DNA from: Henricia sp. BOLD:AAB3569
Taxonomy: Eukaryota; Echinodermata; Asteroidea; Spinulosida; Echinasteridae
Assembly: GCA_037783545.1 (NCBI GenBank)
Contig: JBBELK010001433.1
Coordinates: 26,999-90,998, forward strand
DNA: 64,000 nt
Direction: 5' to 3'
The notes beneath the pieces are model-generated. The model was not told the DNA's origin, made no database searches, and saw nothing but the letters and a program-made list of their open reading frames with translations. The translations under genes and the position numbers were made by a program. Numbering within the stretch: the first letter of the stretch is position 1; every line of letters begins with the position of its first letter. Positions 49,534 to 60,685 of the stretch are shown piece by piece.

Positions 49534-50391
49534 ACCATATTTTTATCGCACATTTATTTCCTGTGGTCCATTTAATATGAAATTTCATTGGTATTACAGT
49601 CAAATTTTTTTTTTTTAGGTGTCGTTATTTTCTTCGTTATGGCGCCATTTTATAACTTCAATGCTCGTAATTTCAATCAATCTACATTTATTATTATTTA
49701 TTCAACATTTAACATTTAATTGTAACTTTAATTGTTGGACAATTGAACCATATCTATACTTTCAACTATGCATGTCCCTCAAGTGTAAACAAAATAATTA
49801 AAAAGGTCGGTTAGTCTATGCTGTTTGTACAGGTTCAATGAATGGCTTTTTCAAGGCTACCATTGCACAATAGTTTCCAACAGGACATCATATACAAAAG
49901 CGGGTATTGACCTCTTGGGACAACGAGGCAGACAATGGAACCACCAACTTTACAACACATATGTGTTTCTATTGTCCAAAATTGTTCCGTTCGCACTTAA
50001 CCAGACAGTTTGGCTTTTCGCTATTGCTTACTTAATCTCTTTCGCGCTTTTATTACACCCCTCATTCACAAGGCGGTCGACTTTGATCAAGCTTCTTTGA
50101 GACTGTGCCGTTCATTACAGTTTTGGCAACCTCCTCCAAATTTGACACATTGCTAACTCAAAAAAAATGGTTTCATTGACAGATTACGTGGGTCCGCCTA
50201 CTGGCGTTTGTCCAATAAGAACCTTTTATCAAAGTGGCTTCCTTGAGATACATCACTTACGGCCATACAACTAAACGTCGTATATTTTCTCATTGGTCAA
50301 TGTTCTATGTACCCGGTCTTATAATTAGCAACAAACATTTTCTAAGTTTTCACTTCATCACTTCTTCAAGTACGTTTCGGATATTTACACG
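49534..50391. other. AT-rich stretch, no feature recognised
   Basis: Between the RT relic and the DUF3987-like gene. I see short open frames but no protein resemblance. The promoter of the downstream gene is probably in its last part. Confidence 0.5.
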
Positions 50392-52637
50392 ATGGCTCAT
50401 GCTAAACTTTCCAAACAGCGCGAGGAAACGTGGTGCTCTCTGCACAAAAGATTAAGCTCGATGGAGTTCGACCTCCAAGGTGTTTTTCCACAACCGGTCG
50501 CAGATTATGTAAACACACAGTCAGACAGCATCAGCACGTGCCCTGGGTATGTTTTGTCTTGCATCCTCACCACTGTGTGTTTCGTCATTGGACTTCAGTG
50601 CGACATACAGCTTCCCCACGGCCACAAACAGAAGACAAACATGTTCAACATCTTCGTTGGACCTCCATCTACTGGAAAAAGCCAGGCTATCAGAGCTATG
50701 ACCACCGACCCTCTCCTACATATTTTTCGACAAAAGGACTTAACCAATACAATCTTCAACAAGTGCACCCCGGCAGGACTAGGGAAAAAACTTTCTGAAA
50801 ATAAGAACGGTTTCATCGTAAGCGCTGAAATTTCAGACTCGCTCATGAGAATCACAAGAAATGATGACTCGGATCCTGCCTTACTTTGCCAACTATTTTC
50901 CGGGGAACCAGTAAATTTCTCTTTCGCCACCAAGGATGACAACTCTATACCGGCGTTTATACCATTTTCCATTCTTGGTGCGATCCAAATGCAACCGGCT
51001 GCGATACTTTTCTCATCATTCAATAAGGGGCAAGGTCTTTTGGACAGATTTTTGATTAATGTACCACGATGTCTCCGTCCAAATCCTGAGGTCACATTGG
51101 CAGCACAGCACAGAATTCAAGAACACAACTTCACTTTTTCAGATTTAATGTCTAAGATGTACGACAATCTGGGTGCCATTAATGCATTTACATTCAACGA
51201 CGAAGCTAAAGAACGGCTGGCAGAAATAAACAAAAACGTCACTGCCGACATCAATGAAGCTATCAATAACGGCACCATCCCTCCGAAATCGAAAACGTTC
51301 GATTTTCTAGTTAGACTAGCACCTGCCATCCACGTTTTTGTACATACGTGTTCAGATTTTCTACAGGGACAAGTTGAAATACAACCTCCTCCAACCGAAA
51401 TCGACCTTTCAAGCTTGAACGCGGCACTTGCCTATGTAGACCACTGCGAGGCACAAAAAACAGTCTTTATGCAGGTAAGTTTTGGTTATTTATTAAACAT
51501 ACGGTTGCATCCAAACCTTATATATGTAGGTCTATTAGGCGCAATCTTCATGCTAACGAAATTGTTGTATTTGCACAAGCAAATTTCAATATTCGCAGGC
51601 AAAATTTGAAATTTACTTACTTCGTAAAATTGAGCACCAAATTTAAAACGGCGCTGGGCCTGTCGCTTACGTCACGTCCAATTGAAGGGCAAGTCTAATG
51701 TGCGGTCATTTCGATATTTCTATTATTTAAACAAACTTAACCAAAGCGAGGCTTGTAAAATACATTAAAATTTGTTTAATTTGTATATCACAATATCACA
51801 CGAGTTGTACGCTCAAAATGAGAGCACGACGCGTTTGAAATTTTAACTTTTAAGGACAGGCTCGTCTACAATGCGCGCGCGCAAAAATAGGGCCACGAAA
51901 TACGCAGCTCCATAACTAAGACATGGAGCTGCGAATTTATTGCCACCTTATTGGCGCGCCCGCGCATTGTTTACGAGCCTGTGCCTTTAAAGGAACAGGC
52001 GACAATTTTAATATTGCTTTTTAAAACTTAACCCAGGCTGGTCAGCAATACCCGCACGACAATTAATGTCACGAAATACCCAGCTCAATACACAGCAACA
52101 TTATGGGTTTTTTTTTGTTAAACTAATTTTTTGGTTCACGCATTGATGACGACCATTGTTTTACATTAAAAGTGTTAAACTGTTTATTACCCCATTTCAT
52201 CTATTAATTTGTCCTTACCAACACAGGTTATAGACAGCATGCTGACTCCAGTCATGGAAGAAGTCCGTCTGCAACCTGTTCAAGAAGACTTGGTCAGAGC
52301 AATACTACTATTCCCGGGAAAACTTGTCACTTTCAGAAGCTTTGTCACATCTGGACCAAGAAACCTACGGCAAAGTAACAAGGTGGAGTTTGAATCGGCC
52401 ATTGGCAAGACTCCTGCTTACGGAAAGATCGTCACCGTCCGGGTTCCGCGATCAAAGCCAGTCACGGTATTCCTGAAGAAGCATCCCGACAATATCGCGG
52501 ACTGGGAAATTGTCGACCAAGATGTGTATACGGCACGTTTCCAATCGTCATGCCACGCCAAAATATCACTAAATGTGCGGGAGGCGGTGATCCAGCAAGA
52601 ACGCTTACCAGATGGTTATTTCAACATCGTTGCATAA
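50392..52637 (+). CDS. DUF3987-like P-loop ATPase, two exons
   Basis: Exon 1 50392-51474 and exon 2 52227-52637 join in phase 0 (ATGCAG|gtaagt ... acacag|GTTATA) to 497 residues. Exon 1 has a Walker A GPPSTGKS at 90-97 after FNIFV, a Walker B-like strand GFIVSAEISDS (140-150), FSILGAIQMQPAAIL (192-206) and GQGLLDRFLINVP with a candidate arginine finger R219. This order is typical of the DUF3987 helicase/primase-associated ATPases of phages and mobile elements. Exon 2 looks like a winged-helix end (VQEDLVRAILLFPGKLVTFRSF, VEFESAIGK). The intron carries a MITE of the same family as one in VPS11, so the gene is resident in this genome. Lies between the ISXO2 transposase and the inverted array. 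Family call is from motif memory; function is inferred. Confidence 0.72.
51850..51990. mobile_element. TTAA hairpin MITE, copy 2
   Basis: TTAA-bounded near-palindrome related to 27993-28131 (core 'cgcagctccat' / 'atggagctgcg'), inside the intron of the DUF3987-like gene. Confidence 0.7.
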
Positions 52638-54061
52638 ACTTTCCAATGACAGACATAGGCCTTTGAACGTTTCCATTCATACATTTTGTAATACCCTTTG
52701 TCGTGTTTGTGGGGGGAAGAGTGACGCAAACACACAGCATTTTCAAATCGAGTAAATTGGCAAAACTTAACATGGAGTTGTAATTTTATCAGAGAACAAT
52801 GAGTGTTATGAAGTTTCGAGTGCTCACTTTTGCTTATTTCAAGGGGAAGAGGTAGTGCTTGCAGAAAATATTCTACGGTACCGGTGCGGTCCAGCAATGC
52901 TCAATCGGCAATTGTTTTATCGTGGATTAGCAACCACTTGTTGTTTGATCAATGTGCCGTATGTGAAACATTGCGGACCCGAATTCCTTTAGATATTTAT
53001 TTTTTGAAAATCTTTTGTATAGAGTGCTTGAAACCTTGGGTTAATTTTCGGTTCTATGTGCAGATTGTATTTACCCGTAAGGCAACAAGTCTCGTATAAT
53101 GACTTATTGGTTTATTTTGGGCTATGGCTTTTATCGTATGGCCGCAATTCCTTTAAGGTTCTTTTTTAAGATGGCTTGGCTCAAACGATAACCCATGTAT
53201 GCCCGTGTCTTTAAGTTTTTAAGTAGGTTCTTTTTGTGGATGTTATACTATTAAATGCCGTTCACGGGAGTGTACTATGTACACCTTTGCAAAGATGGAT
53301 TCACCAAGCGCTTTTTTAGAATTTTGGCTTTGCCTTTTAGATTTTTCCTCAAAATCCGTTAAGCGTCCTGAGCGAATCCTTATTGCTGTCATTTTCATAG
53401 TTTAATTGTTTTTTGTTTTAACAGATCTGTCGCAGTCTCTTGGTCTATCAATTAATTGTGGTTTTTATTTACTGGTGATAGGACTCAAAGAGACGCGATG
53501 TCTGGACATTTGCAGTTTTACCACAATGGGGGTTCTCATCATGTCTGTCAATAAGCTCCTAACTTTGTTACGCTGTTTGTCGCGGGATCTTTGAATTTCG
53601 GTTTGGTCAGCGGCTATATTGACAAGACATGTGTCCCCCATTTGTAGAGAATTCATAATTTTCACCGGTAAGAATATGCTGGCCCGCCAGATTTAGTTTT
53701 TTTGTTTGTGGGGGTATCCAGGCATATTTTCTGTGTAATTGCACGTCATCAGTTCCGGTATTTCGTTTTCTTTGCTTTCAAGCCATTTCTGGCTTTTGTG
53801 CTTGTAATTTGGACTACGTGATAGGCTTCAACCTTAGGTTGTTATTTTCATAACATTATTTTGTTATCTCTATCACAGAAGTTCAATTACACACATCATA
53901 CCTGTTAACAAGAGGTATGGAATTTGTAAAGCGATCAATTTCCTAAATGTATAAGGATTCTGTTTGTTTGGCCGGGAAGTTATCTGACCACATTAAAAGA
54001 AGAGATTTGTGTTCGTAATTTTAGGCCTGAATGAACTCATACTCTTTCTTGAACATGTGGT

Positions 54062-54077
54062 GGCTCTGAAAAGAGCC
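54062..54077 (-). promoter_or_regulatory. Histone-type 3' stem-loop (inverted copy)
   Basis: Reads GGCTCTTTTCAGAGCC on the minus strand, with CAAGAAAGA at 54051-54043. Confidence 0.85.
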
Positions 54078-54104
54078 GTTTGGTTTATTTTTTTCTTCCA
54101 AGCC

Positions 54105-54534
54105 TCATCTGTGTCCACTCCTGGCTCGGTGTCGTCCCGCGTTGCGTTCGGCCGACTCTGATTGGATCTGGAAAACCCGGTGAGCGCGTTCTTTCTCCCT
54201 GTTGCTGGGAATATTTTGCGAGAGCAGGCCGTTTCCTGCTGCTTTGGCTTGGGCCAGTTGTTCCTCAACCGCGGAGAGCCTGGACTCAAGTTGGTTTAAT
54301 ACGAGTCGTCCCAGTTCCGCAGAACACGCTGCAATTTTCCCTTTCCATGAGATTATCATCTCTGGGTTGCAGTCAATGTCCAGTGGTAGGGACGGAATGT
54401 TTTTGCGTATTTTTAACCAACCAGGGCATTCGCCACGGTTGAGGGACGTTCTGAGTTGTTCCGCTTGGTACCGGACTCGATTCCTCAAGTCGGCCGCGCG
54501 GAACACCTCTCTGCCGGCGCGTTTAACCCAGCTT
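54105..54534 (-). pseudogene. 5'-truncated copy of the 213-aa histone-end gene (inverted)
   Basis: Encodes SWVKRAGREVFRAADLRNR onward to the normal end ...RARSGHR with stop, followed on the minus strand by the stem-loop at 54077-54062 and the downstream element at 54051-54043. The promoter and first ~70 codons are missing. Confidence 0.85.
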
Positions 54535-54535
54535 T

Positions 54536-54697
54536 GAGGAACAACTGGCCCAAGCCAAAGCAGCAGGAAACGGCCTGCTCTCGCAAAATATTCCCAGCAA
54601 CAGGGAGAAAGAACGCGCTCACCGGGTTTTCCAGATCCAATCAGAGTCGGCCGAACGCAACGCGGGACGACACCGAGCCAGGAGTGGACACAGATGA
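54536..54697 (+). pseudogene. 5'-truncated copy of the 213-aa gene (forward)
   Basis: Only the last ~50 codons (EEQLAQAKAAGNGLLSQN to the end), with stem-loop at 54725-54740 and CAAGAAAGA at 54751. Promoter absent. Confidence 0.85.
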
Positions 54698-54724
54698 GGC
54701 TTGGAAGAAAAAAATAAACCAAAC

Positions 54725-54740
54725 GGCTCTTTTCAGAGCC
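54725..54740 (+). promoter_or_regulatory. Histone-type 3' stem-loop
   Basis: GGCTCT-TTTC-AGAGCC followed by ACCA, with CAAGAAAGA at 54751-54759, after a truncated gene copy. Confidence 0.87.
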
Positions 54741-56328
54741 ACCACATGTTCAAGAAAGAGTATGAGTTCATTCAGGCCTAAAATTACGAACACAAATCTC
54801 TTCTTTTAATGTGGTCAGATAACTTCCCGGCCAAACAAACAGAATCCTTATACATTTAGGAAATTGATCGCTTTACAAATTCCATACTCTTGTTAACAGG
54901 TATGATGTGTGTAATTGAACTTCTGTGATAGAGATAACAAAATAATGTTATGAAAATAACAACCTAAGGTTGAAGCCTATCACGTAGTCCAAATTACAAG
55001 CACAAAAGCCAGAAATGGCTTGAAAGCAAAGAAAACGAAATACCGGAACTGATGACGTGCAATTACACAGAAAATATGCCTGGATACCCCCACAAACAAA
55101 AAAACTAAATCTGGCGGGCCAGCATATTCTTACCGGTGAAAATTATGAATTCTCTACAAATGGGGGACACATGTCTTGTCAATATAGCCGCTGACCAAAC
55201 CGAAATTCAAAGATCCCGCGACAAACAGCGTAACAAAGTTAGGAGCTTATTGACAGACATGATGAGAACCCCCATTGTGGTAAAACTGCAAATGTCCAGA
55301 CATCGCGTCTCTTTGAGTCCTATCACCAGTAAATAAAAACCACAATTAATTGATAGACCAAGAGACTGCGAAAGATCTGTTAAAACAAAAAACAATTAAA
55401 CTATGAAAATGACAGCAATAAGGATTCGCTCAGGACGCTTAACGGATTTTGAGGAAAAATCTAAAAGGCAAAGCCAAAATTCTAAAAAAGCGCTTGGTGA
55501 ATCCATCTTTGCAAAGGTGTACATAGTACACTCCCGTGAACGGCATTTAATAGTATAACATCCACAAAAAGAACCTACTTAAAAACTTAAAGACACGGGC
55601 ATACATGGGTTATCGTTTGAGCCAAGCCATCTTAAAAAAGAACCTTAAAGGAATTGCGGCCATACGATAAAAGCCATAGCCCAAAATAAACCAATAAGTC
55701 ATTATACGAGACTTGTTGCCTTACGGGTAAATACAATCTGCACATAGAACCGAAAATTAACCCAAGGTTTCAAGCACTCTATACAAAAGATTTTCAAAAA
55801 ATAAATATCTAAAGGAATTCGGGTCCGCAATGTTTCACATACGGCACATTGATCAAACAACAAGTGGTTGCTAATCCACGATAAAACAATTGCCGATTGA
55901 GCATTGCTGGACCGCACCGGTACCGTAGAATATTTTCTGCAAGCACTACCTCTTCCCCTTGAAATAAGCAAAAGTGAGCACTCGAAACTTCATAACACTC
56001 ATTGTTCTCTGATAAAATTACAACTCCATGTTAAGTTTTGCCAATTTACTCGATTTGAAAATGCTGTGTCTTTGCGTCACTCTTCCCCCCACAAACATGA
56101 CTGAACCCTCCCCCGGTCCCCGACCGGCGGTCGAAGATGTGTGCAATTGTATCTTTGAGACCCAAAAGGGACTCAAATGATCCACGTCAGCGTATAATAA
56201 ATTATCAAAGAATTGTGCAAAACTTAAACAGATGGGGGTAACCCAAACCATGGCACAAACAAGCTAAGGTAAAGCAGTTAGGGGCAACGAGTGAAGTACT
56301 AAAATATGGTATGCGCCGGTTGCTCTAG

Positions 56329-56415
56329 CCAATCAGAACTCAATGTGAGTCACCTCCCCCAAAATCAACGACAGGGGAGGTTATTTAAACCCCACTGGCA
56401 GAGCAAACGGAGTCA
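56329..56415 (+). promoter_or_regulatory. CCAAT/TATA promoter of the 213-aa gene, unit A
   Basis: CCAATCAG at 56329-56336, a CCTCCCC / GGGGAGG inverted pair at 56353-56380, TTATTTAAA at 56381-56389 and a possible start at TCATACC (56413), about 30 bp downstream and about 32 bp before the ATG. The layout resembles replication-dependent histone promoters. Confidence 0.6.
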
Positions 56416-56444
56416 TACCGCTCACTGATCAAACCAAATCTAGA

Positions 56445-57086
56445 ATGGATTCTGATAGTGATCTAATCTGTCCGCCTACTCCTGGTCGAGATATGGAGGA
56501 TTTCCCGATGAGTAGCGACGAAGACGACGCAATCCCCTGCGGCCAGCGGCAACCTCGAGGGAGTCCCAATAGCCAAGAACAAGACGGGACACCGAGGGCG
56601 CCGCCACGGTCAAGACAAAGCAAGCCGAGGCGGATCAAGCTCACTCCTGTTGCCCAAAGCTGGGTTAAACGCGCCGGCAGAGAGGTGTTCCGCGCGGCCG
56701 ACTTGAGGAATCGAGTCCGGTACCAAGCGGAACAACTCAGAACGTCCCTCAACCGTGGCGAATGCCCTGGTTGGTTAAAAATACGCAAAAACATTCCGTC
56801 CCTACCACTGGACATTGACTGCAACCCAGAGATGATAATCTCATGGAAAGGGAAAATTGCAGCGTGTTCTGCGGAACTGGGACGACTCGTATTAAACCAA
56901 CTTGAGTCCAGGCTCTCCGCGGTTGAGGAACAACTGGCCCAAGCCAAAGCAGCAGGAAACGGCCTGCTCTCGCAAAATATTCCCAGCAACAGGGAGAAAG
57001 AACGCGCTCACCGGGTTTTCCAGATCCAATCAGAGTCGGCCGAACGCAACGCGGGACGACACCGAGCCAGGAGTGGACACAGATGA
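56445..57086 (+). CDS. 213-aa non-histone protein in a histone-style gene, unit A
   Basis: Intronless. ATG follows a ~32-nt leader behind CCAAT and TATA-like boxes. The N-terminus is acidic (MDSDSDLICPPTPGRDMED, MSSDEDDAIPC), then a basic Arg/Ser/Pro stretch (PRSRQSKPRRIKL), a central segment with SWVKRAGREVFRAADLRNR and CPGWLKIRKNIPSLPLD, then a heptad-like helix (LGRLVLNQLESRLSAVEEQLAQ) and a basic end. No histone fold and no family I know. The stop is followed 27 nt later by a canonical histone stem-loop and downstream element, so the mRNA is predicted to be non-polyadenylated and S-phase regulated. A charged DNA- or RNA-binding, possibly dimeric protein is inferred. The copy at 58835 has the same translated sequence. 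Confidence 0.78.
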   Translation: MDSDSDLICPPTPGRDMEDFPMSSDEDDAIPCGQRQPRGSPNSQEQDGTPRAPPRSRQSKPRRIKLTPVAQSWVKRAGREVFRAADLRNRVRYQAEQLRTSLNRGECPGWLKIRKNIPSLPLDIDCNPEMIISWKGKIAACSAELGRLVLNQLESRLSAVEEQLAQAKAAGNGLLSQNIPSNREKERAHRVFQIQSESAERNAGRHRARSGHR

Positions 57087-57113
57087 GGCTTGGAAGAAAA
57101 AAATAAACCAAAC

Positions 57114-57129
57114 GGCTCTTTTCAGAGCC
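57114..57129 (+). promoter_or_regulatory. Histone-type 3' stem-loop, unit A
   Basis: GGCTCT stem, TTTC loop, AGAGCC stem, then ACCA. This is the metazoan replication-dependent histone mRNA consensus bound by SLBP. It begins 28 nt after the last base of the stop codon. Confidence 0.9.
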
Positions 57130-57139
57130 ACCACATGTT

Positions 57140-57148
57140 CAAGAAAGA
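57140..57148 (+). promoter_or_regulatory. Histone downstream element, unit A
   Basis: CAAGAAAGA, 10 nt after the stem-loop; the sequence and spacing match the U7-snRNA pairing site of invertebrate (sea urchin-type) histone genes. Confidence 0.85.
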
Positions 57149-58718
57149 GTATGAGTTCATTCAGGCCTAAAATTACGAACACAAATCTCTTCTTTTAATG
57201 TGGTCAGATAACTTCCCGGCCAAACAAACAGAATCCTTATACATTTAGGAAATTGATCGCTTTACAAATTCCATACCTCTTGTTAACAGGTATGATGTGT
57301 GTAATTGAACTTCTGTGATAGAGATAACAAAATAATGTTATGAAAATAACAACCTAAGGTTGAAGCCTATCACGTAGTCCAAATTACAAGCACAAAAGCC
57401 AGAAATGGCTTGAAAGCAAAGAAAACGAAATACCGGAACTGATGACGTGCAATTACACAGAAAATATGCCTGGATACCCCCACAAACAAAAAAACTAAAT
57501 CTGGCGGGCCAGCATATTCTTACCGGTGAAAATTATGAATTCTCTACAAATGGGGGACACATGTCTTGTCAATATAGCCGCTGACCAAACCGAAATTCAA
57601 AGATCCCGCGACAAACAGCGTAACAAAGTTAGGAGCTTATTGACAGACATGATGAGAACCCCCATTGTGGTAAAACTGCAAATGTCCAGACATCGCGTCT
57701 CTTTGAGTCCTATCACCAGTAAATAAAAACCACAATTAATTGATAGACCAAGAGACTGCGAAAGATCTGTTAAAACAAAAAACAATTAAACTATGAAAAT
57801 GACAGCAATAAGGATTCGCTCAGGACGCTTAACGGATTTTGAGGAAAAATCTAAAAGGCAAAGCCAAAATTCTAAAAAAGCGCTTGGTGAATCCATCTTT
57901 GCAAAGGTGTACATAGTACACTCCCGTGAACGGCATTTAATAGTATAACATCCACAAAAAGAACCTACTTAAAAACTTAAAGACACGGGCATACATGGGT
58001 TATCGTTTGAGCCAAGCCATCTTAAAAAAGAACCTTAAAGGAATTGCGGCCATACGATAAAAGCCATAGCCCAAAATAAACCAATAAGTCATTATACGAG
58101 ACTTGTTGCCTTACGGGTAAATACAATCTGCACATAGAACCGAAAATTAACCCAAGGTTTCAAGCACTCTATACAAAAGATTTTCAAAAAATAAATATCT
58201 AAAGGAATTCGGGTCCGCAATGTTTCACATACGGCACATTGATCAAACAACAAGTGGTTGCTAATCCACGATAAAACAATTGCCGATTGAGCATTGCTGG
58301 ACCGCACCGGTACCGTAGAATATTTTCTGCAAGCACTACCTCTTCCCCTTGAAATAAGCAAAAGTGAGCACTCGAAACTTCATAACACTCATTGTTCTCT
58401 GATAAAATTACAACTCCATGTTAAGTTTTGCCAATTTACTCGATTTGAAAATGCTGTGTCTTTGCGTCACTCTTCCCCCCACAAACATGACTGAACCCTC
58501 CCCCGGTCCCCGACCGGCGGTCGAAGATGTGTGCAATTGTATCTTTGAGACCCAAAAGGGACTCAAATGATCCACGTCAGCGTATAATAAATTATCAAAG
58601 AATTGTGCAAAACTTAAACAGATGGGGGTAACCCAAACCATGGCACAAACAAGCTAAGGTAAAGCAGTTAGGGGCAACGAGTGAAGTACTAAAATATGGT
58701 ATGCGCCGGTTGCTCTAG
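57149..58718. other. Spacer of the 2390-bp unit
   Basis: AT-rich, no convincing gene. A 66-codon frame (57526-57726) is preserved between units but has no family resemblance. Short hairpins occur, for example CATACCT...AGGTATG at 57272-57294. The 'ccccccacaaaca' word near 58479-58491 marks the unit position where the array ends on both sides. Confidence 0.6.
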
Positions 58719-58805
58719 CCAATCAGAACTCAATGTGAGTCACCTCCCCCAAAATCAACGACAGGGGAGGTTATTTAAACCCCACTGGCAGAGCAAACGG
58801 AGTCA
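58719..58805 (+). promoter_or_regulatory. CCAAT/TATA promoter of the 213-aa gene, unit B
   Basis: Same elements as in unit A, shifted by 2390 bp: CCAATCAG at 58719 and TTATTTAAA at 58771. Confidence 0.6.
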
Positions 58806-58834
58806 TACCGCTCACTGATCAAACCAAATCTAGA

Positions 58835-59476
58835 ATGGATTCTGATAGTGATCTAATCTGTCCGCCTACTCCTGGTCGAGATATGGAGGATTTCCCGATG
58901 AGTAGCGACGAAGACGACGCAATCCCCTGCGGCCAGCGGCAACCTCGAGGGAGTCCCAATAGCCAAGAACAAGACGGGACACCGAGGGCGCCGCCACGGT
59001 CAAGACAAAGCAAGCCGAGGCGGATCAAGCTCACTCCTGTTGCCCAAAGCTGGGTTAAACGCGCCGGCAGAGAGGTGTTCCGCGCGGCCGACTTGAGGAA
59101 TCGAGTCCGGTACCAAGCGGAACAACTCAGAACGTCCCTCAACCGTGGCGAATGCCCTGGTTGGTTAAAAATACGCAAAAACATTCCGTCCCTACCACTG
59201 GACATTGACTGCAACCCAGAGATGATAATCTCATGGAAAGGGAAAATTGCAGCGTGTTCTGCGGAACTGGGACGACTCGTATTAAACCAACTTGAGTCCA
59301 GGCTCTCCGCGGTTGAGGAACAACTGGCCCAAGCCAAAGCAGCAGGAAACGGCCTGCTCTCGCAAAATATTCCCAGCAACAGGGAGAAAGAACGCGCTCA
59401 CCGGGTTTTCCAGATCCAATCAGAGTCGGCCGAACGCAACGCGGGACGACACCGAGCCAGGAGTGGACACAGATGA
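58835..59476 (+). CDS. 213-aa non-histone protein in a histone-style gene, unit B
   Basis: Second complete copy of the gene at 56445, exactly 2390 bp downstream, with the same translated sequence and intact promoter and 3' signals. The unit then diverges: past about 59677 the spacer is rearranged and joins the right terminus of the array. Its preservation argues either for very recent duplication, gene conversion or selection on the protein; a comparison of copies in other genomes would be needed to choose. Confidence 0.78.
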   Translation: MDSDSDLICPPTPGRDMEDFPMSSDEDDAIPCGQRQPRGSPNSQEQDGTPRAPPRSRQSKPRRIKLTPVAQSWVKRAGREVFRAADLRNRVRYQAEQLRTSLNRGECPGWLKIRKNIPSLPLDIDCNPEMIISWKGKIAACSAELGRLVLNQLESRLSAVEEQLAQAKAAGNGLLSQNIPSNREKERAHRVFQIQSESAERNAGRHRARSGHR

Positions 59477-59503
59477 GGCTTGGAAGAAAAAAATAAACCA
59501 AAC

Positions 59504-59519
59504 GGCTCTTTTCAGAGCC
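59504..59519 (+). promoter_or_regulatory. Histone-type 3' stem-loop, unit B
   Basis: GGCTCTTTTCAGAGCC, 2390 bp after the unit A copy, followed by ACCA and CAAGAAAGA at 59530-59538. Confidence 0.9.
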
Positions 59520-60685
59520 ACCACATGTTCAAGAAAGAGTATGAGTTCATTCAGGCCTAAAATTACGAACACAAATCTCTTCTTTTAATGTGGTCAGATA
59601 ACTTCCCGGCCAAACAAACAGAATCCTTATACAGTTAGGAAATTGATCGCTTTACAAATTCCATACCTCTTGTTAACACTCATTGTTCTCTGATAAAATT
59701 ACAACTCCATGTTAAGTTTTGCCAATTTACTCGATTTGAAAATGCTGTGTGTTTGCGTCACTCTTCCCCCCACAAACATGACCAAACCGAAATTCAAAGA
59801 TCCCGCGACAAACAGCGTAACAAAGTTAGGAGCTTATTGACAGACATGATGAGAACCCCCATTGTGGTAAAACTGCAAATGTCCAGACATCGCGTCTCTT
59901 TGAGTCCTATCACCAGTAAATAAAAACCACAATTAATTGATAGACCAAGAGACTGCGAAAGATCTGTTAAAACAAAAAACAATTAAACTATGAAAATGAC
60001 AGCAATAAGGATTCGCTCAGGACGCTTAACGGATTTTGAGGAAAAATCTAAAAGGCAAAGCCAAAATTCTAAAAAAGCGCTTGGTGAATCCATCTTTGCA
60101 AAGGTGTACATAGTACACTCCCGTGAACGGCATTTAATAATATAACATCCACAAAAAGAACCTACTTAAAAACTTAAAGACACGGGCATACATGGGTTAT
60201 CGTTTGAGCCAAGCCATCTTAAAAAAGAACCTTAAAGGAATTGCGGCCATACGATAAAAGCCATAGCCCAAAATAAACCAATAAGTCATTATACGAGACT
60301 TGTTGCCTTACGGGTAAATACAATCTGCACATAGAACCGAAAATTAACCCAAGGTTTCAAGCACTCTATACAAAAGATTTTCAAAAAATAAATATCTAAA
60401 GGAATTCGGGTCCGCAATGTTTCACATACGGCACATTGATCAAACAACAAGTGGTTGCTAATCCACGATAAAACAATTGCCGATTGAGCATTGCTGGACC
60501 GCACCGGTACCGTAGAATATTTTCTGCAAGCACTACCTCTTCCCCTTGAAATAAGCAAAAGTGAGCACTCGAAACTTCATAACACTCATTGTTCTCTGAT
60601 AAAATTACAACTCCATGTTAAGTTTTGCCAATTTACTCGATTTGAAAATGCTGTGTGTTTGCGTCACTCTTCCCCCCACAAACAT

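Larger units (their letters stand above)
52704..60685. repeat. 8-kb array of a 2390-bp unit with inverted ends
   Basis: Order: an inverted 5'-truncated unit (52704-54534), a forward 5'-truncated unit (54536-56098), a complete forward unit (56099-58488), and a rearranged unit (58489-60685) with internal jumps near 59677 and 59780. Both outer edges stop at the same unit position, CCCCCCACAAACA, so the array is bounded by ~904-bp inverted repeats (52704-53607 and 59782-60685). The head-to-head junction near 54535 shares only TTG. The sequence is nearly identical between copies, so the expansion is recent or homogenised. Confidence 0.88.

Noticed and set aside
56429-56989. 186-codon minus-strand frame opposite the 213-aa gene (also at 58819-59379)
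   Set aside because: Mirror of the real gene: the promoter, stem-loop and downstream element all point to the plus strand.
57526-57726. 66-codon frame MKIMNSLQMGDTCLV... in the array spacer (also at 55136-55336)
   Set aside because: Kept open only because units are near-identical; no promoter, no 3' signal and no recognisable motif.
52704-60685. CRISPR-like or prokaryotic array
   Set aside because: The repeats are 2.4 kb with a eukaryotic gene architecture; there are no short repeat-spacer units.
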